A stretch of 64,000 nucleotides of DNA, from NCBI RefSeq assembly GCF_016595235.1, contig NZ_JAENHL010000007.1:2201434-2265433 (forward strand), read 5' to 3'. Position numbers and translations under genes: made by a program. The stretch comes from Taklimakanibacter albus (lineage in GTDB: Bacteria > Pseudomonadota > Alphaproteobacteria > Rhizobiales > Aestuariivirgaceae). The notes under the pieces are model-generated. The model was not told where the DNA came from and searched no databases. It was given only the letters and a program-made list of their open reading frames with translations. This document shows positions 45,438-54,370 of this stretch, one piece after another. How positions within the stretch are numbered: position 1 is the first letter of the stretch; the number at the start of each line of letters is the position of its first letter.

Positions 45438-45538
45438 CGTCATCCCGGCGAAAGCCGGGATCCAGTAGAGTCTTTCAAAGCGGGCAGCACTGTGCGGCTC
45501 GCACGAGTTTAATGGGTCCCGGCTTTCGCCGGGATGAC
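45438..45538. repeat. Two-armed palindromic element, copy 2
   Basis: 101 bp with the same inverted ends as copy 1 and related internal sequence (a shared GCACTG core, GCACGA and TTTAATGG). It separates iolD from iolE. Confidence 0.88.
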
Positions 45539-45562
45539 AAACTAAATTAGGAGGTAGTGACT

Positions 45563-46447
45563 ATGGCAATCCGCATCGGCGCCAATCCGATCGGCTGGTC
45601 GAATGACGACATGCAGGAGCTCGGCGGATGGATTCCGCTCGAGCAATGCCTGAGCGAGGCGAAGGCCGCGGGCTTTGTCGGCATGGAGCTCGGCAACAAG
45701 TTCCCGCGCGAGGCTGCGAAGCTGCGTCCGATCCTCGACACATACGGCCATGCGCTGATCGGCGGCTGGCATTCGATCTTTCTGATCGAGCGTGACGCCG
45801 AGACCGAATTCGCCGAAGCGGCGCATCACCGCAAGTTGTTGAAAGACATGGGCACCAATGTCTTCATCGTGGCGGAATGCACCCGCACCATCCATGGCGA
45901 CAAATCGAAGCCGCTGTCGACGCGGCCCAAGATGACGGAAGCCGAATGGAAGCGCTTCACCGAGCGGCTGACGAAACTCGCCGAGCTTCTGCGGCAGGAG
46001 GGCTTCCAGCTCGTCTATCATCATCATATGGGCACCGTGGTGCAGACGCCGGAAGAGATCGACCGGCTGATGAAGGAGACGGGCGAAGCGGTGCATCTTC
46101 TGCTCGATACGGGGCACGCCACCTGGGGCGGCGCCGATCCCGCCGCACTGGCGCGCAAATACCGGAAACGCATCAGCCATGTTCATTGCAAGGATGTGCG
46201 TGCCGCCGTGCGCAAGGAATCCGAGGCGAAGGACTGGTCGTTCCTCGATTCGGTCATCGCCGGCGTCTATACGGTGCCGGGCGACGGCATGGTGGATTAT
46301 GTCTCGGTGTTCAAGGAGCTTCCCGGCTATTCCGGCTGGGTGGTGGTCGAGGCCGAGCAGGACCCGAAAAAAGCCGAGCCGGCGAAATATGCCAAGCTCG
46401 GTTATGACAATCTTGTTCGCTTCCTCAAAGACGGCGGGCTCACCTGA
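45563..46447 (+). CDS. iolE: Myo-inosose-2 dehydratase
   Basis: Dehydrates scyllo-inosose to the trihydroxycyclohexanedione used by IolD. 294 residues from ATG 45563, with TAGGAGGT upstream. The TIM-barrel shows RIGANPIGWSNDDMQELGG, GFVGMELGNKFP, VYHHHMGTVVQTPEEIDRLM, LLLDTGHATWGGADP and HVHCKDVR, with the metal-binding acidic and His residues in place. The last base overlaps the iolB start codon (TGATG). Confidence 0.95.
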   Translation: MAIRIGANPIGWSNDDMQELGGWIPLEQCLSEAKAAGFVGMELGNKFPREAAKLRPILDTYGHALIGGWHSIFLIERDAETEFAEAAHHRKLLKDMGTNVFIVAECTRTIHGDKSKPLSTRPKMTEAEWKRFTERLTKLAELLRQEGFQLVYHHHMGTVVQTPEEIDRLMKETGEAVHLLLDTGHATWGGADPAALARKYRKRISHVHCKDVRAAVRKESEAKDWSFLDSVIAGVYTVPGDGMVDYVSVFKELPGYSGWVVVEAEQDPKKAEPAKYAKLGYDNLVRFLKDGGLT

Positions 46448-47241
46448 TGTCGAAACTGCTGCTCAAGCACAAGCAAGGCAAAGGACGCATCCTCCATGTG
46501 ACGCCGGAAAATGCCGGCTGGACCTATGTCGGCTTCGATGTGTGGAAGCTCGATAAGGGCCAGTCCGCCAAGGGTGGGGACAAGACACGCGAGACCTGCC
46601 TGGTCTTCATCACCGGCAAGGGCCGCGTCACGGTCGACGGCAAGGATCTGGGCATCCTGGGGGAGCGCATGTCGCCTTTCGAAGGCAAGCCCTGGTCGGT
46701 CTATGTGCCGGCGGGCGCGAGCTGGAGCATCAGCGCCGAAACGCCGCTCGAGCTCGGCGTGTGCACCGCCCCCGGCACCGGCAAATTGCCGATCCGTGTG
46801 ATCTCGCCCGACACGCTCGGCCAGGAGACGCGCGGCAAAGGCACCAATGTCCGCTATGTCACCAACATCCTGCCCGAGACGGAGCCGGCGGAGAGCCTGC
46901 TCGTGGTCGAGGTCATCACGCCCGGCGGCCACACCTCATCCTATCCGCCGCACAAGCACGACCAGGACGACCTGCCGCGCGAGTCGCTGCTCGAGGAGAC
47001 CTATTATCACCGCTTCAACCCGTCCCAGGGCTTCGGCTTCCAGCGCGTCTATACCGACGACCGCTCGCTCGACGAGGCGATGGCGATCGAGGACGGCGAT
47101 GTGACGCTGGTGCCCAAGGGCTATCACCCTTGCGCCGCCATCCATGGCTACGATCTCTATTATCTCAATGTGATGGCGGGACCGAAGCGCACCTGGAAGT
47201 TCCACAATGCCAAGGAGCATGAATGGCTCATCGCCAGGTGA
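46447..47241 (+). CDS. iolB: 5-deoxy-glucuronate isomerase
   Basis: Converts 5-deoxy-glucuronate to 5-dehydro-2-deoxygluconate, the substrate of IolC. 264 residues. The bicupin shows ENAGWTYVGFDVWKLDKGQS, GGHTSSYPPHKHDQDDLPRE with the cupin metal ligands, YYHRFNPSQGFGFQRVYTDD and VPKGYHPCAAIHGYDLYYLN. The 3' end overlaps that of the convergent HAD gene by 14 bases. Confidence 0.96.
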   Translation: MSKLLLKHKQGKGRILHVTPENAGWTYVGFDVWKLDKGQSAKGGDKTRETCLVFITGKGRVTVDGKDLGILGERMSPFEGKPWSVYVPAGASWSISAETPLELGVCTAPGTGKLPIRVISPDTLGQETRGKGTNVRYVTNILPETEPAESLLVVEVITPGGHTSSYPPHKHDQDDLPRESLLEETYYHRFNPSQGFGFQRVYTDDRSLDEAMAIEDGDVTLVPKGYHPCAAIHGYDLYYLNVMAGPKRTWKFHNAKEHEWLIAR

Positions 47242-48001
47242 AGTGCTCCATCAGATAGTCGGGCGCGGGCTCGAAATCGGTCTGCCCCTCCGACACGCCG
47301 GTGCGGATGAGAAGGGTTGCGAGGCCGGCGCCGCGCCCGCCCGCGACATCATGCTCGGCGCTGTCGCCGACGCAGAGTACGCGTTGCGGCCTGCCGATCC
47401 GGCGCAGCGCGTAGTCGTAGATCTCGCGATGCGGCTTGCCGATCCAACGCACCTTGCCACCTTGGCTCTCATAGAGCGCGGCGATGGCGCCGGGCGCCGG
47501 GTGAAGGCCCGACGGCGTGATCATCCATTTGTCGGGATTGCAGCAGACGGCCGGCGCGGTGACGCCCTTCAGCAGCCGGCCATATTCTTCGAGCGATACC
47601 CGCGGCGCATCCGACCCCAGAATGAGAATGATGTCGGCATCGTCGGGCCGAGCGACGAGATCGAACATGTCGAAGCCGTAGTCGTCGCCTTGCCGGCCGA
47701 CGATGAAAGCTCTCTTTGCTGTGGAGCCGCGCAGGAGATCGTAAGCGACCTCACCCGAGCTCACCGCATCGACGAAGTGATCACGCGGGATTCCCATCTG
47801 CGTGAGGCGCGCGACATTGGGCGCCGCCCGCTTGGCGGAGTTGGTCATGACGGCAACAGGAATGCCGAGCGCCTTCAATTCGGTGAGCACGCCGAGGCTG
47901 CCGGGATAGAGCGTCCCACCGTCATGCAGCACGCCGAACTGGTCGATCAGCATGCCGTCATATTGTCCGGCGATGTCGGCGAGGCCTTTAATAGGGATCA
48001 T
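47228..48001 (-). CDS. HAD-IIA (NagD-like) phosphatase
   Basis: 257 residues from ATG 48001. HAD motif I is MLIDQFGVLHDGGTLYPGSL, motif II VAVMTNSAKR, motif III GKPHREIYDYALRRIG and motif IV CVGDSAEHDVAGGRGAGL, with the C2A cap of the NagD family between II and III. Such enzymes dephosphorylate small sugar or glycerol phosphates. It overlaps the upstream FGGY kinase gene by 14 bases and is last in the polyol operon, so it may remove a toxic phosphorylated by-product. In motif I the second Asp position reads Gln-Phe-Gly, so the usual DxDG pattern is not exact. Confidence 0.84.
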   Translation of the reverse strand: MIPIKGLADIAGQYDGMLIDQFGVLHDGGTLYPGSLGVLTELKALGIPVAVMTNSAKRAAPNVARLTQMGIPRDHFVDAVSSGEVAYDLLRGSTAKRAFIVGRQGDDYGFDMFDLVARPDDADIILILGSDAPRVSLEEYGRLLKGVTAPAVCCNPDKWMITPSGLHPAPGAIAALYESQGGKVRWIGKPHREIYDYALRRIGRPQRVLCVGDSAEHDVAGGRGAGLATLLIRTGVSEGQTDFEPAPDYLMEHFTWR

Positions 48002-49268
48002 GACCCAATCCCCGCCAGGCGAGACGCGCCGTGCCGACCGCGGCATGTTCGCTGCGCGGCGTTACATTGGCGACCTTGAGAAGCCTTTCGCGAATGCGCG
48101 TCCAGCCTTCATTGGCCGCACCACCCCCTACCGTGCGAAGCGTCTTGAGCGGTGTGGCGCCGAGCTCGGCGAGGCGGCGATAGGCCAAGGCTTCGACGCC
48201 CGCTATGCCTTCGAGCAGGCCCTGGAAAAACAGGCGCTCGTCATCGGGCCTGGGCGTCACCCGCGATTCCATTTTCGGATCATTGATCGGGAACCGCTCG
48301 CCGGGCTTCGGCAGCGGATAATAATCGAGGCCAGTCGGAAGATTGGGGTCGATCAAAGGCGTGAGCCGCACGATGTCCTCGCGGCTGATATAAGCGGCGA
48401 GCGCGGCGCCGCCGGTATTGGACGCGCCGCCCGCCAGCCATTGATCGCCGATGCGATGGCTGTAGATGCCGTAATCGGGGGAGAAGACCGGCTCATCCGA
48501 GAGGAGCTTCAAGGTCAAGGTCGTGCCGAGCGAGGTGACGCCGTCACCCGGGTCACGCGCGCCGCTCGCCAGGAAGGCGGCGCAGCCATCGGTCGTGCCG
48601 GCGACAATAGCGACGGTGCTCGGCAGTCCATAGTGCTCGGCAATGGCGGGCAGGATCTTACCCGTGCGCGCGCCCGCCGCCACCACGTGCGGCAGGAGAT
48701 CCATCGCGAGGCCGGTCTCGGCGATCCAGGCCGGCCATTGCCGGGTGATCGGATCATAGCCGGTCTTCAGCGCATTGTTTTCGTCGCTGACATCGAAGCG
48801 GCCGGAGAAGCGCCCGGCGAGCCAGTCGGCCTGATGCAGAATGCGGACGGGTTTGATCGTCGCCTGCATTTCGAGCGCCCGCGCCAAAGGCGACGAGCCG
48901 CCGCGCGCCGCCGTTTCCTGCGGCGCCACCTGCATCACGGCATCGAGGTATTTCTGGTCGGCGACATCATTATACATCGAGGCGAGCCCGGCCGGCGTGC
49001 CTTCGATATCGATCGGCACGATGGTGCCCGACGTGCCGTCGATCGCCAGAGCGAGGACCCGGTGCGCCTTGAATTCACCCTTCAGCGCGAGCAGCACTTC
49101 GTCCATCGCCGCCGCCCAGACATGCGCATCCTGCCACAGGCGGCCGAAGGCCTGCTGCGGCAGCATCATGGCGGTCTGGCGCATCGCCAGGATCTCGCCG
49201 TCGCGGTCGAGCAGAACGGCGCGCAGGCCGGACGTGCCGATATCGATGCCGAGGACCGCGTCACTCAT
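47988..49268 (-). CDS. Short FGGY-family carbohydrate kinase
   Basis: 426 residues, shorter than the 480-520 of xylulokinase or glycerol kinase. It has AVLGIDIGTSGLRAVLLDRD at the N-terminus, LAIDGTSGTIVPID, VAGTTDGCAAFLASGARDPG, TSLGTTLTLKLL and a C-terminal FGGY block (LKTLRTVGGGAANEGWTRIR). The length and GTSG/DGTSGT pattern recall the D-ribulose kinases of cyanobacteria and plants. It follows the SorC regulator gene with an ATGA overlap. The substrate is inferred only as a pentulose or tetrulose. Confidence 0.85.
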   Translation of the reverse strand: MSDAVLGIDIGTSGLRAVLLDRDGEILAMRQTAMMLPQQAFGRLWQDAHVWAAAMDEVLLALKGEFKAHRVLALAIDGTSGTIVPIDIEGTPAGLASMYNDVADQKYLDAVMQVAPQETAARGGSSPLARALEMQATIKPVRILHQADWLAGRFSGRFDVSDENNALKTGYDPITRQWPAWIAETGLAMDLLPHVVAAGARTGKILPAIAEHYGLPSTVAIVAGTTDGCAAFLASGARDPGDGVTSLGTTLTLKLLSDEPVFSPDYGIYSHRIGDQWLAGGASNTGGAALAAYISREDIVRLTPLIDPNLPTGLDYYPLPKPGERFPINDPKMESRVTPRPDDERLFFQGLLEGIAGVEALAYRRLAELGATPLKTLRTVGGGAANEGWTRIRERLLKVANVTPRSEHAAVGTARLAWRGLGHDPY

Positions 49269-50245
49269 GGTGTCACCCGATCGGAAGTCGCCAGAATGCC
49301 GGATGCCGTCACTTCATCGGTGATCAATATGTCGACCATGCCGCCTTCGAGCGCCCCATGCAGGACCTCGATCTTATCGATGCCGCCTGACGCCACGATG
49401 ACACAGGGCACCGATTTGAGCTCGAGCGGCGACAGGCCTACCGCCCGCTTGTTCAAGGGATGATCGACGAGGCGGCCATGGACATCGAGCCAATGGGCGC
49501 AGAGATCGCCGACGGCGCCCGCCTCCTTCAGCGACTTGGCGTCGGCGGCGCTGATGAGATCGACATGATGGATGGTGCTGTCGTCGGCGAGCCCACCCGC
49601 CGAGACGAGGACGAGATCCACCTTGCGCAGGCGCTCATACACATCCTTGATCATCGGCTGCTGGGCGAGGAGATCGCGCGTCGCTTCCGAATCGGCGAGC
49701 GCGGGGGCGGCGACATAATAACATTGCGCATCGATGAGGTCGGCGAGATGCGAGGCCGTCTCATGTGGATTGACGGCGGCGCCGCGCGTCAGGCCGCCCA
49801 TCAGCGACACGACGGAAACGCGCCGCAACGGCCGGCGCGGCACCGAGCGCAGGCTGAGCCGCAAGGTGCGGCCCCAGCCGACGCCGACCGACATGCCGTC
49901 CTTCAGCCGCTCGGCGAGCGCGCTGCCGGCGGCGGCGCCGATCACATGGCGGATCAGGGCCGGATCTGGCGGGGTCGGCACGATGATCGCCTGGTCGATC
50001 TTGAAGCGGTCCTTGATGCGGTTTTCGAGCTCGATGCAGTCGGCGAGGCGGCCGGTAATACGGATCTGCACCATGCCCTGCTCACGCGCCTGGGCGAGCA
50101 GCCGGTTGACCCGGATGCGGTTGATGCCGAGCTTCTTGCCGATCTGCGCCTGGGTGAGGCCGGCGACGAAATAGAGCCATGCGGCGCGGGTCGCGAGCTG
50201 CTCGTCGCGATCGACCGGCAATACCAGCATGGACTCGTCGTTCAT
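49265..50245 (-). CDS. SorC-family (DeoR-like HTH) sugar-binding regulator
   Basis: 326 residues. The N-terminal helix-turn-helix (RAAWLYFVAGLTQAQIGKKL then GINRIRVNRLLAQAREQGMV) is followed by the SorC sugar-phosphate-binding domain (IGAAAGSALAERLKDGMSVG and VGWGRTLRLSLRSV, later VSLMGGLTRG). EryD, which controls erythritol genes, is of this family. It is in the middle of the operon it probably controls, overlapping both neighbouring genes in ATGA. Confidence 0.9.
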   Translation of the reverse strand: MNDESMLVLPVDRDEQLATRAAWLYFVAGLTQAQIGKKLGINRIRVNRLLAQAREQGMVQIRITGRLADCIELENRIKDRFKIDQAIIVPTPPDPALIRHVIGAAAGSALAERLKDGMSVGVGWGRTLRLSLRSVPRRPLRRVSVVSLMGGLTRGAAVNPHETASHLADLIDAQCYYVAAPALADSEATRDLLAQQPMIKDVYERLRKVDLVLVSAGGLADDSTIHHVDLISAADAKSLKEAGAVGDLCAHWLDVHGRLVDHPLNKRAVGLSPLELKSVPCVIVASGGIDKIEVLHGALEGGMVDILITDEVTASGILATSDRVTP

Positions 50246-50712
50246 TTGACGGCTTTTCGGTATTTCTCGTCGATGGCGTCCATCTTGGCGACCTTGGGCG
50301 CCGAACGGCCGCCCTGGAATTCGGCATTGAGCCAGATATCGGTGAGCATCTTGGCCACCGCCGGGCCGACAATGAGCTGGCCGAAGGTGATGATTTGGGC
50401 ATTGTTGGAGGCCATGGCGCGTTCCGCCGTATAGGGGTCCATCACCGGCACGGCGCGCACGCCCGGCACCTTGTTGGCGGTGATCGCCATGCCCGCCCCG
50501 GTGCCGCAGACCAGGATGCCGCGCGGATAGTCGCCGCGCCCGACCGCTTCCGCCACCTTGACGCCGATATCGGGATAATCGACCGGATTGCTGTCGACGA
50601 CACCCATGTCCTTTACCTCATAACCCTTGGCTTTGAGATGCTCGACCAACGTGTTCTTGAGCTCGAGGCCCAGATGGTCGGCGCCGATGGCGATGGATTT
50701 CTTCTCAGTCAT
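50242..50712 (-). CDS. RpiB/LacAB-family sugar-phosphate isomerase
   Basis: 156 residues with IAIGADHLGLELKNTLVEHL, VGRGDYPRGILVCGTGAGMA and GVRAVPVMDPYTAERAMASNNAQIITFG, the last given here only to show the active-site region. The catalytic Cys of RpiB is in CGTG. Where ribose-5-phosphate isomerase B has SRxHN, this protein has ASNN, so the catalytic His is replaced by Asn. That pattern suggests a substrate other than ribose 5-phosphate, possibly a tetrulose phosphate. Confidence 0.86.
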   Translation of the reverse strand: MTEKKSIAIGADHLGLELKNTLVEHLKAKGYEVKDMGVVDSNPVDYPDIGVKVAEAVGRGDYPRGILVCGTGAGMAITANKVPGVRAVPVMDPYTAERAMASNNAQIITFGQLIVGPAVAKMLTDIWLNAEFQGGRSAPKVAKMDAIDEKYRKAVK

Positions 50713-50730
50713 GGCACACTCCGTATTCGG

Positions 50731-51789
50731 TCATGCGTAACGATGCAACTTGCCCCACGGCATTATGAGCTTGTCATTGGCGGTCAGCGCCTGGAGCAAA
50801 GCGGCGGTCACCGGCAACTCGGCGGCAGCGAGTTTTCCCGCCGCCATCAACTGTTTCAGCGTCGCCGCCAAGGCGATGCCGAGCTCGGCACCTTCGATCG
50901 TATCATCTTTCATCGGTCCGGCCTTGACCTCTGCGTAAGAGAGCCCGAGGCCCAGCTGCCGTCCGAGCCTGGAATTGCGCCCCGCCTGGCAGGTTACATA
51001 AAGATCGCCGGCGCCCGGCATGCCCCATACGCTTTTCTCAGTCCCGCCCATATAACGCGCCAAGACCATCATCTCGGCGATCGCCTGGTCGAAGATCACC
51101 GACGCGGCGTTGAAATTGAAGGCATTGTTCTCGGAAGGCGGCGCCTTTTCATGCTGGCCCGCCGCCCAGCCGACCGAGATGGCGAAGAAATTCTTGAAGG
51201 CGGCGCAGAGCTCGACGCCGGCCATGTCGTCTGACACACGCGGATGATAATAATCGGTTTCGAGCCAGGCGCAGAGTTTGGCCGCGAGCCCTGCGGTGCG
51301 CGAAGTGATCACGACACCGGTCTGCCGGCGCACCGCCAGCTCGCCCGCGATGCAGGGACCGCCGACGGCCGCGAGATCGAGCGCCATGCCGGTGCGGCGT
51401 TTCACTTCCGCCTGGACGAAATCGGGCAGCGTCAGGATGGCGCCGTCCTTGGGCATCAGCCCCTTGGTGATCATCATCACCGGCACCGGCTTCTTCAGCG
51501 TCTCACACAAACGGTCGATGGCCCAGCCGACTCCGGCGGAACTTACCCCTAAGAGGATGAGATCGGTGTCGTCGCCCAGCGCCTTGCCGAAGTCGCTGTG
51601 GGTGAAGGCCTTCACACCATCGGGAAGCTTCACATTGAGACGCGGATGCCGGCCGGTCCTGGTGACGCTGTCGATGATCGCCTGGTCGAGATGCGTGCCG
51701 ACGAGCCTGACCTCATGGCCTTTGTCGCGCGCCGGCAGGACCATCGCCGATCCCATGACGCCAGCGCCGAGAATGGTGATGACCGCCAT
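50731..51789 (-). CDS. NAD(P)H-dependent glycerol-3-phosphate dehydrogenase homologue (GpsA paralogue)
   Basis: 352 residues from ATG 51789. The Rossmann motif is ITILGAGVMGSAMVLPARDK, then LILLGVSSAGVGWAIDRL, MMITKGLMPKDG, AVGGPCIAGELAVRRQTGVV and AFKNFFAISVGWAAGQ with the catalytic Lys, and GMPGAGDLYVTC. True GpsA is usually a single essential housekeeping gene of about 330 aa, so this operon copy probably acts on a phosphorylated polyol in catabolism. An in-frame extension to 51825 lies within the palindromic element. Confidence 0.86.
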   Translation of the reverse strand: MAVITILGAGVMGSAMVLPARDKGHEVRLVGTHLDQAIIDSVTRTGRHPRLNVKLPDGVKAFTHSDFGKALGDDTDLILLGVSSAGVGWAIDRLCETLKKPVPVMMITKGLMPKDGAILTLPDFVQAEVKRRTGMALDLAAVGGPCIAGELAVRRQTGVVITSRTAGLAAKLCAWLETDYYHPRVSDDMAGVELCAAFKNFFAISVGWAAGQHEKAPPSENNAFNFNAASVIFDQAIAEMMVLARYMGGTEKSVWGMPGAGDLYVTCQAGRNSRLGRQLGLGLSYAEVKAGPMKDDTIEGAELGIALAATLKQLMAAGKLAAAELPVTAALLQALTANDKLIMPWGKLHRYA

Positions 51790-51797
51790 GATTACAC

Positions 51798-51899
51798 CGT
51801 CATCCCGGCGAAAGCCGGGACCCATTCAATAAGCGCAATCTGGGAAGCGCTGGTCGCGTGGAAAGAATTTAATGGGTCCCGGCTTTCGCCGGGATGACG
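51798..51899. repeat. Two-armed palindromic element, copy 3
   Basis: 102 bp with the same inverted ends as copies 1 and 2 and a largely different centre except for the terminal TTTAATGG. It fills most of the gap between the ABC ATPase gene and the GpsA paralogue. Confidence 0.88.
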
Positions 51900-51953
51900 A
51901 TAATGGGGCGAGCCCAACACTGTCATCTGACACTCCATACACTCTCTACTCCG

Positions 51954-53024
<1,071 letters not shown>

Positions 53025-53038
53025 GAGTTTGCCCGTCC

Positions 53039-54370
53039 CTATTGCGGATCACGTGAAAGGAAGTCGTCGAGGAGTCCCGCATCATCCGCGAGGTCGAGGA
53101 AGGACCAGCGGTTGCGCACGTCGCGGGCATATTTCATCGCATCGCGCCAGATCTTGCGCGGCAGGTTCATGTCAGTCGCGGTGACCGGGCCGCCGGCCGC
53201 CTTGAGCGCCCTTTCCATCTCGGCCGGGTCCATCACAAAGGCTTTGAGCTCTTCGCGCAATTGCGGCCAGAGATCGGCCAGCTTGGCGTTGAACTCGTCG
53301 GCGCCCTTCCTGTCGAAGGCCTTCTTCTTCGCTTCGGCGTAGCACATGCTGCCGATCTCGCGGCCATAGCGGTCGATGAACTCGGCTTCGTCGATATGAG
53401 TGGGCTTGATCTTCGGCGCCTTGTCGAGCTTGAGCAATTCGCTCTGCAGCCGCGCGATGGCGAGCGAGGCGACGCCGACCTGCTGGCCATGGGTGGTGCC
53501 GGGATGGGCAGGCCCCGCGAACATGTCAATCCAATGCGACACCTGATGCTCACCCATCGAGCCATGATGCGAGATGCCGGTGAAGCAGACACCGAGACCG
53601 CACAGAGTGAGCACGCGGTGCAGATAGCCATTGGCGGCCACGTCATGCTTGGCGAGGCCGGAAGCAGCCTTCAGCATCGGCGCTTCATCGTCCTTCTGCA
53701 GCACATAAGGAACCGGCGAATAAAAGGTGCCGAAGAGGCGATGCGAGGCCCACCAGTCGATCTGCGCGGTGGAACGGCAGAGGCAATCGCCGAGGCCCGC
53801 CGCCGAGAGCCAAGTCGGCGCATCGGCCGACACTTTGAGATCGAGGAAGATGCCCTGCGGCGCATGCGCCGGCAGCGACGTCTTGTAGCCATTGGCGAGC
53901 GTCACCGAAGCGGTCGATGCGGCATAGCCGTTCATCGAGGCGGCGGTACCGAAGGTGGCATAGGGCCTGCCGTCCTTGAAGGTCGCGAATTTGCAGGTGT
54001 CGCTGAGCGCCCCCGAGCCCACCGCGATCAGCGCGTCGGCATGACGGGTTTTCTCCTGCACCAGTGCGATGGTCGGCTCGTCGCATTCCATATTGCCGGG
54101 CATCACGATCTCATCGATCGTGCCGAGCGCCTGCAGCTCCCTGGCGACACGTCGCCCCATCGCCTCGACCGTATTGGCGTCGGAGACGACGGCGATCCTC
54201 TTGCCGAGCTTCAGGGGCGCCGTCACATCGGCGGCGCCGCCATCGAGCGTATCGGCGAGCAGGATGGTTTTGAACGGCACTTGTGCCGGCTTGCCGGTTT
54301 CGGGATCGGCCCATCTGCCGTCGACCACGTCACTGATGAGCTGGTTCCAGTCGCGCATGGCTTCCGTCAT
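53039..54370 (-). CDS. Glycerol-1-phosphate dehydrogenase-family polyol-phosphate dehydrogenase (AraM-like)
   Basis: 443 residues from ATG 54370, which overlaps the kinase stop and follows AGGAGC; a longer upstream frame runs through the kinase. The fold is that of the iron-containing alcohol dehydrogenase/dehydroquinate synthase group: DALIAVGSGALSDTCKFAT, TFGTAASMNGYAASTASVTL, the metal ligand Asp in AAGLGDCLCRSTAQ, and His ligands in HHGSMGEHQVSHW and TTHGQQVG. It matches glycerol-1-phosphate dehydrogenase/AraM proteins. Here it probably oxidises the phosphorylated polyol made by the adjacent kinase. Confidence 0.84.
   Translation of the reverse strand: MTEAMRDWNQLISDVVDGRWADPETGKPAQVPFKTILLADTLDGGAADVTAPLKLGKRIAVVSDANTVEAMGRRVARELQALGTIDEIVMPGNMECDEPTIALVQEKTRHADALIAVGSGALSDTCKFATFKDGRPYATFGTAASMNGYAASTASVTLANGYKTSLPAHAPQGIFLDLKVSADAPTWLSAAGLGDCLCRSTAQIDWWASHRLFGTFYSPVPYVLQKDDEAPMLKAASGLAKHDVAANGYLHRVLTLCGLGVCFTGISHHGSMGEHQVSHWIDMFAGPAHPGTTHGQQVGVASLAIARLQSELLKLDKAPKIKPTHIDEAEFIDRYGREIGSMCYAEAKKKAFDRKGADEFNAKLADLWPQLREELKAFVMDPAEMERALKAAGGPVTATDMNLPRKIWRDAMKYARDVRNRWSFLDLADDAGLLDDFLSRDPQ

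Noticed and set aside
50731..51789. Calling this the housekeeping gpsA
   Set aside because: It lies inside a catabolic ABC operon, is longer than usual GpsA, and is tied to kinases and a SorC regulator; it is more likely a paralogue.
35161..51953. A CRISPR array, because several similar palindromes occur in this region
   Set aside because: Copies are kilobases apart, about 100 bp long and self-complementary, with no regular spacers and no cas genes.
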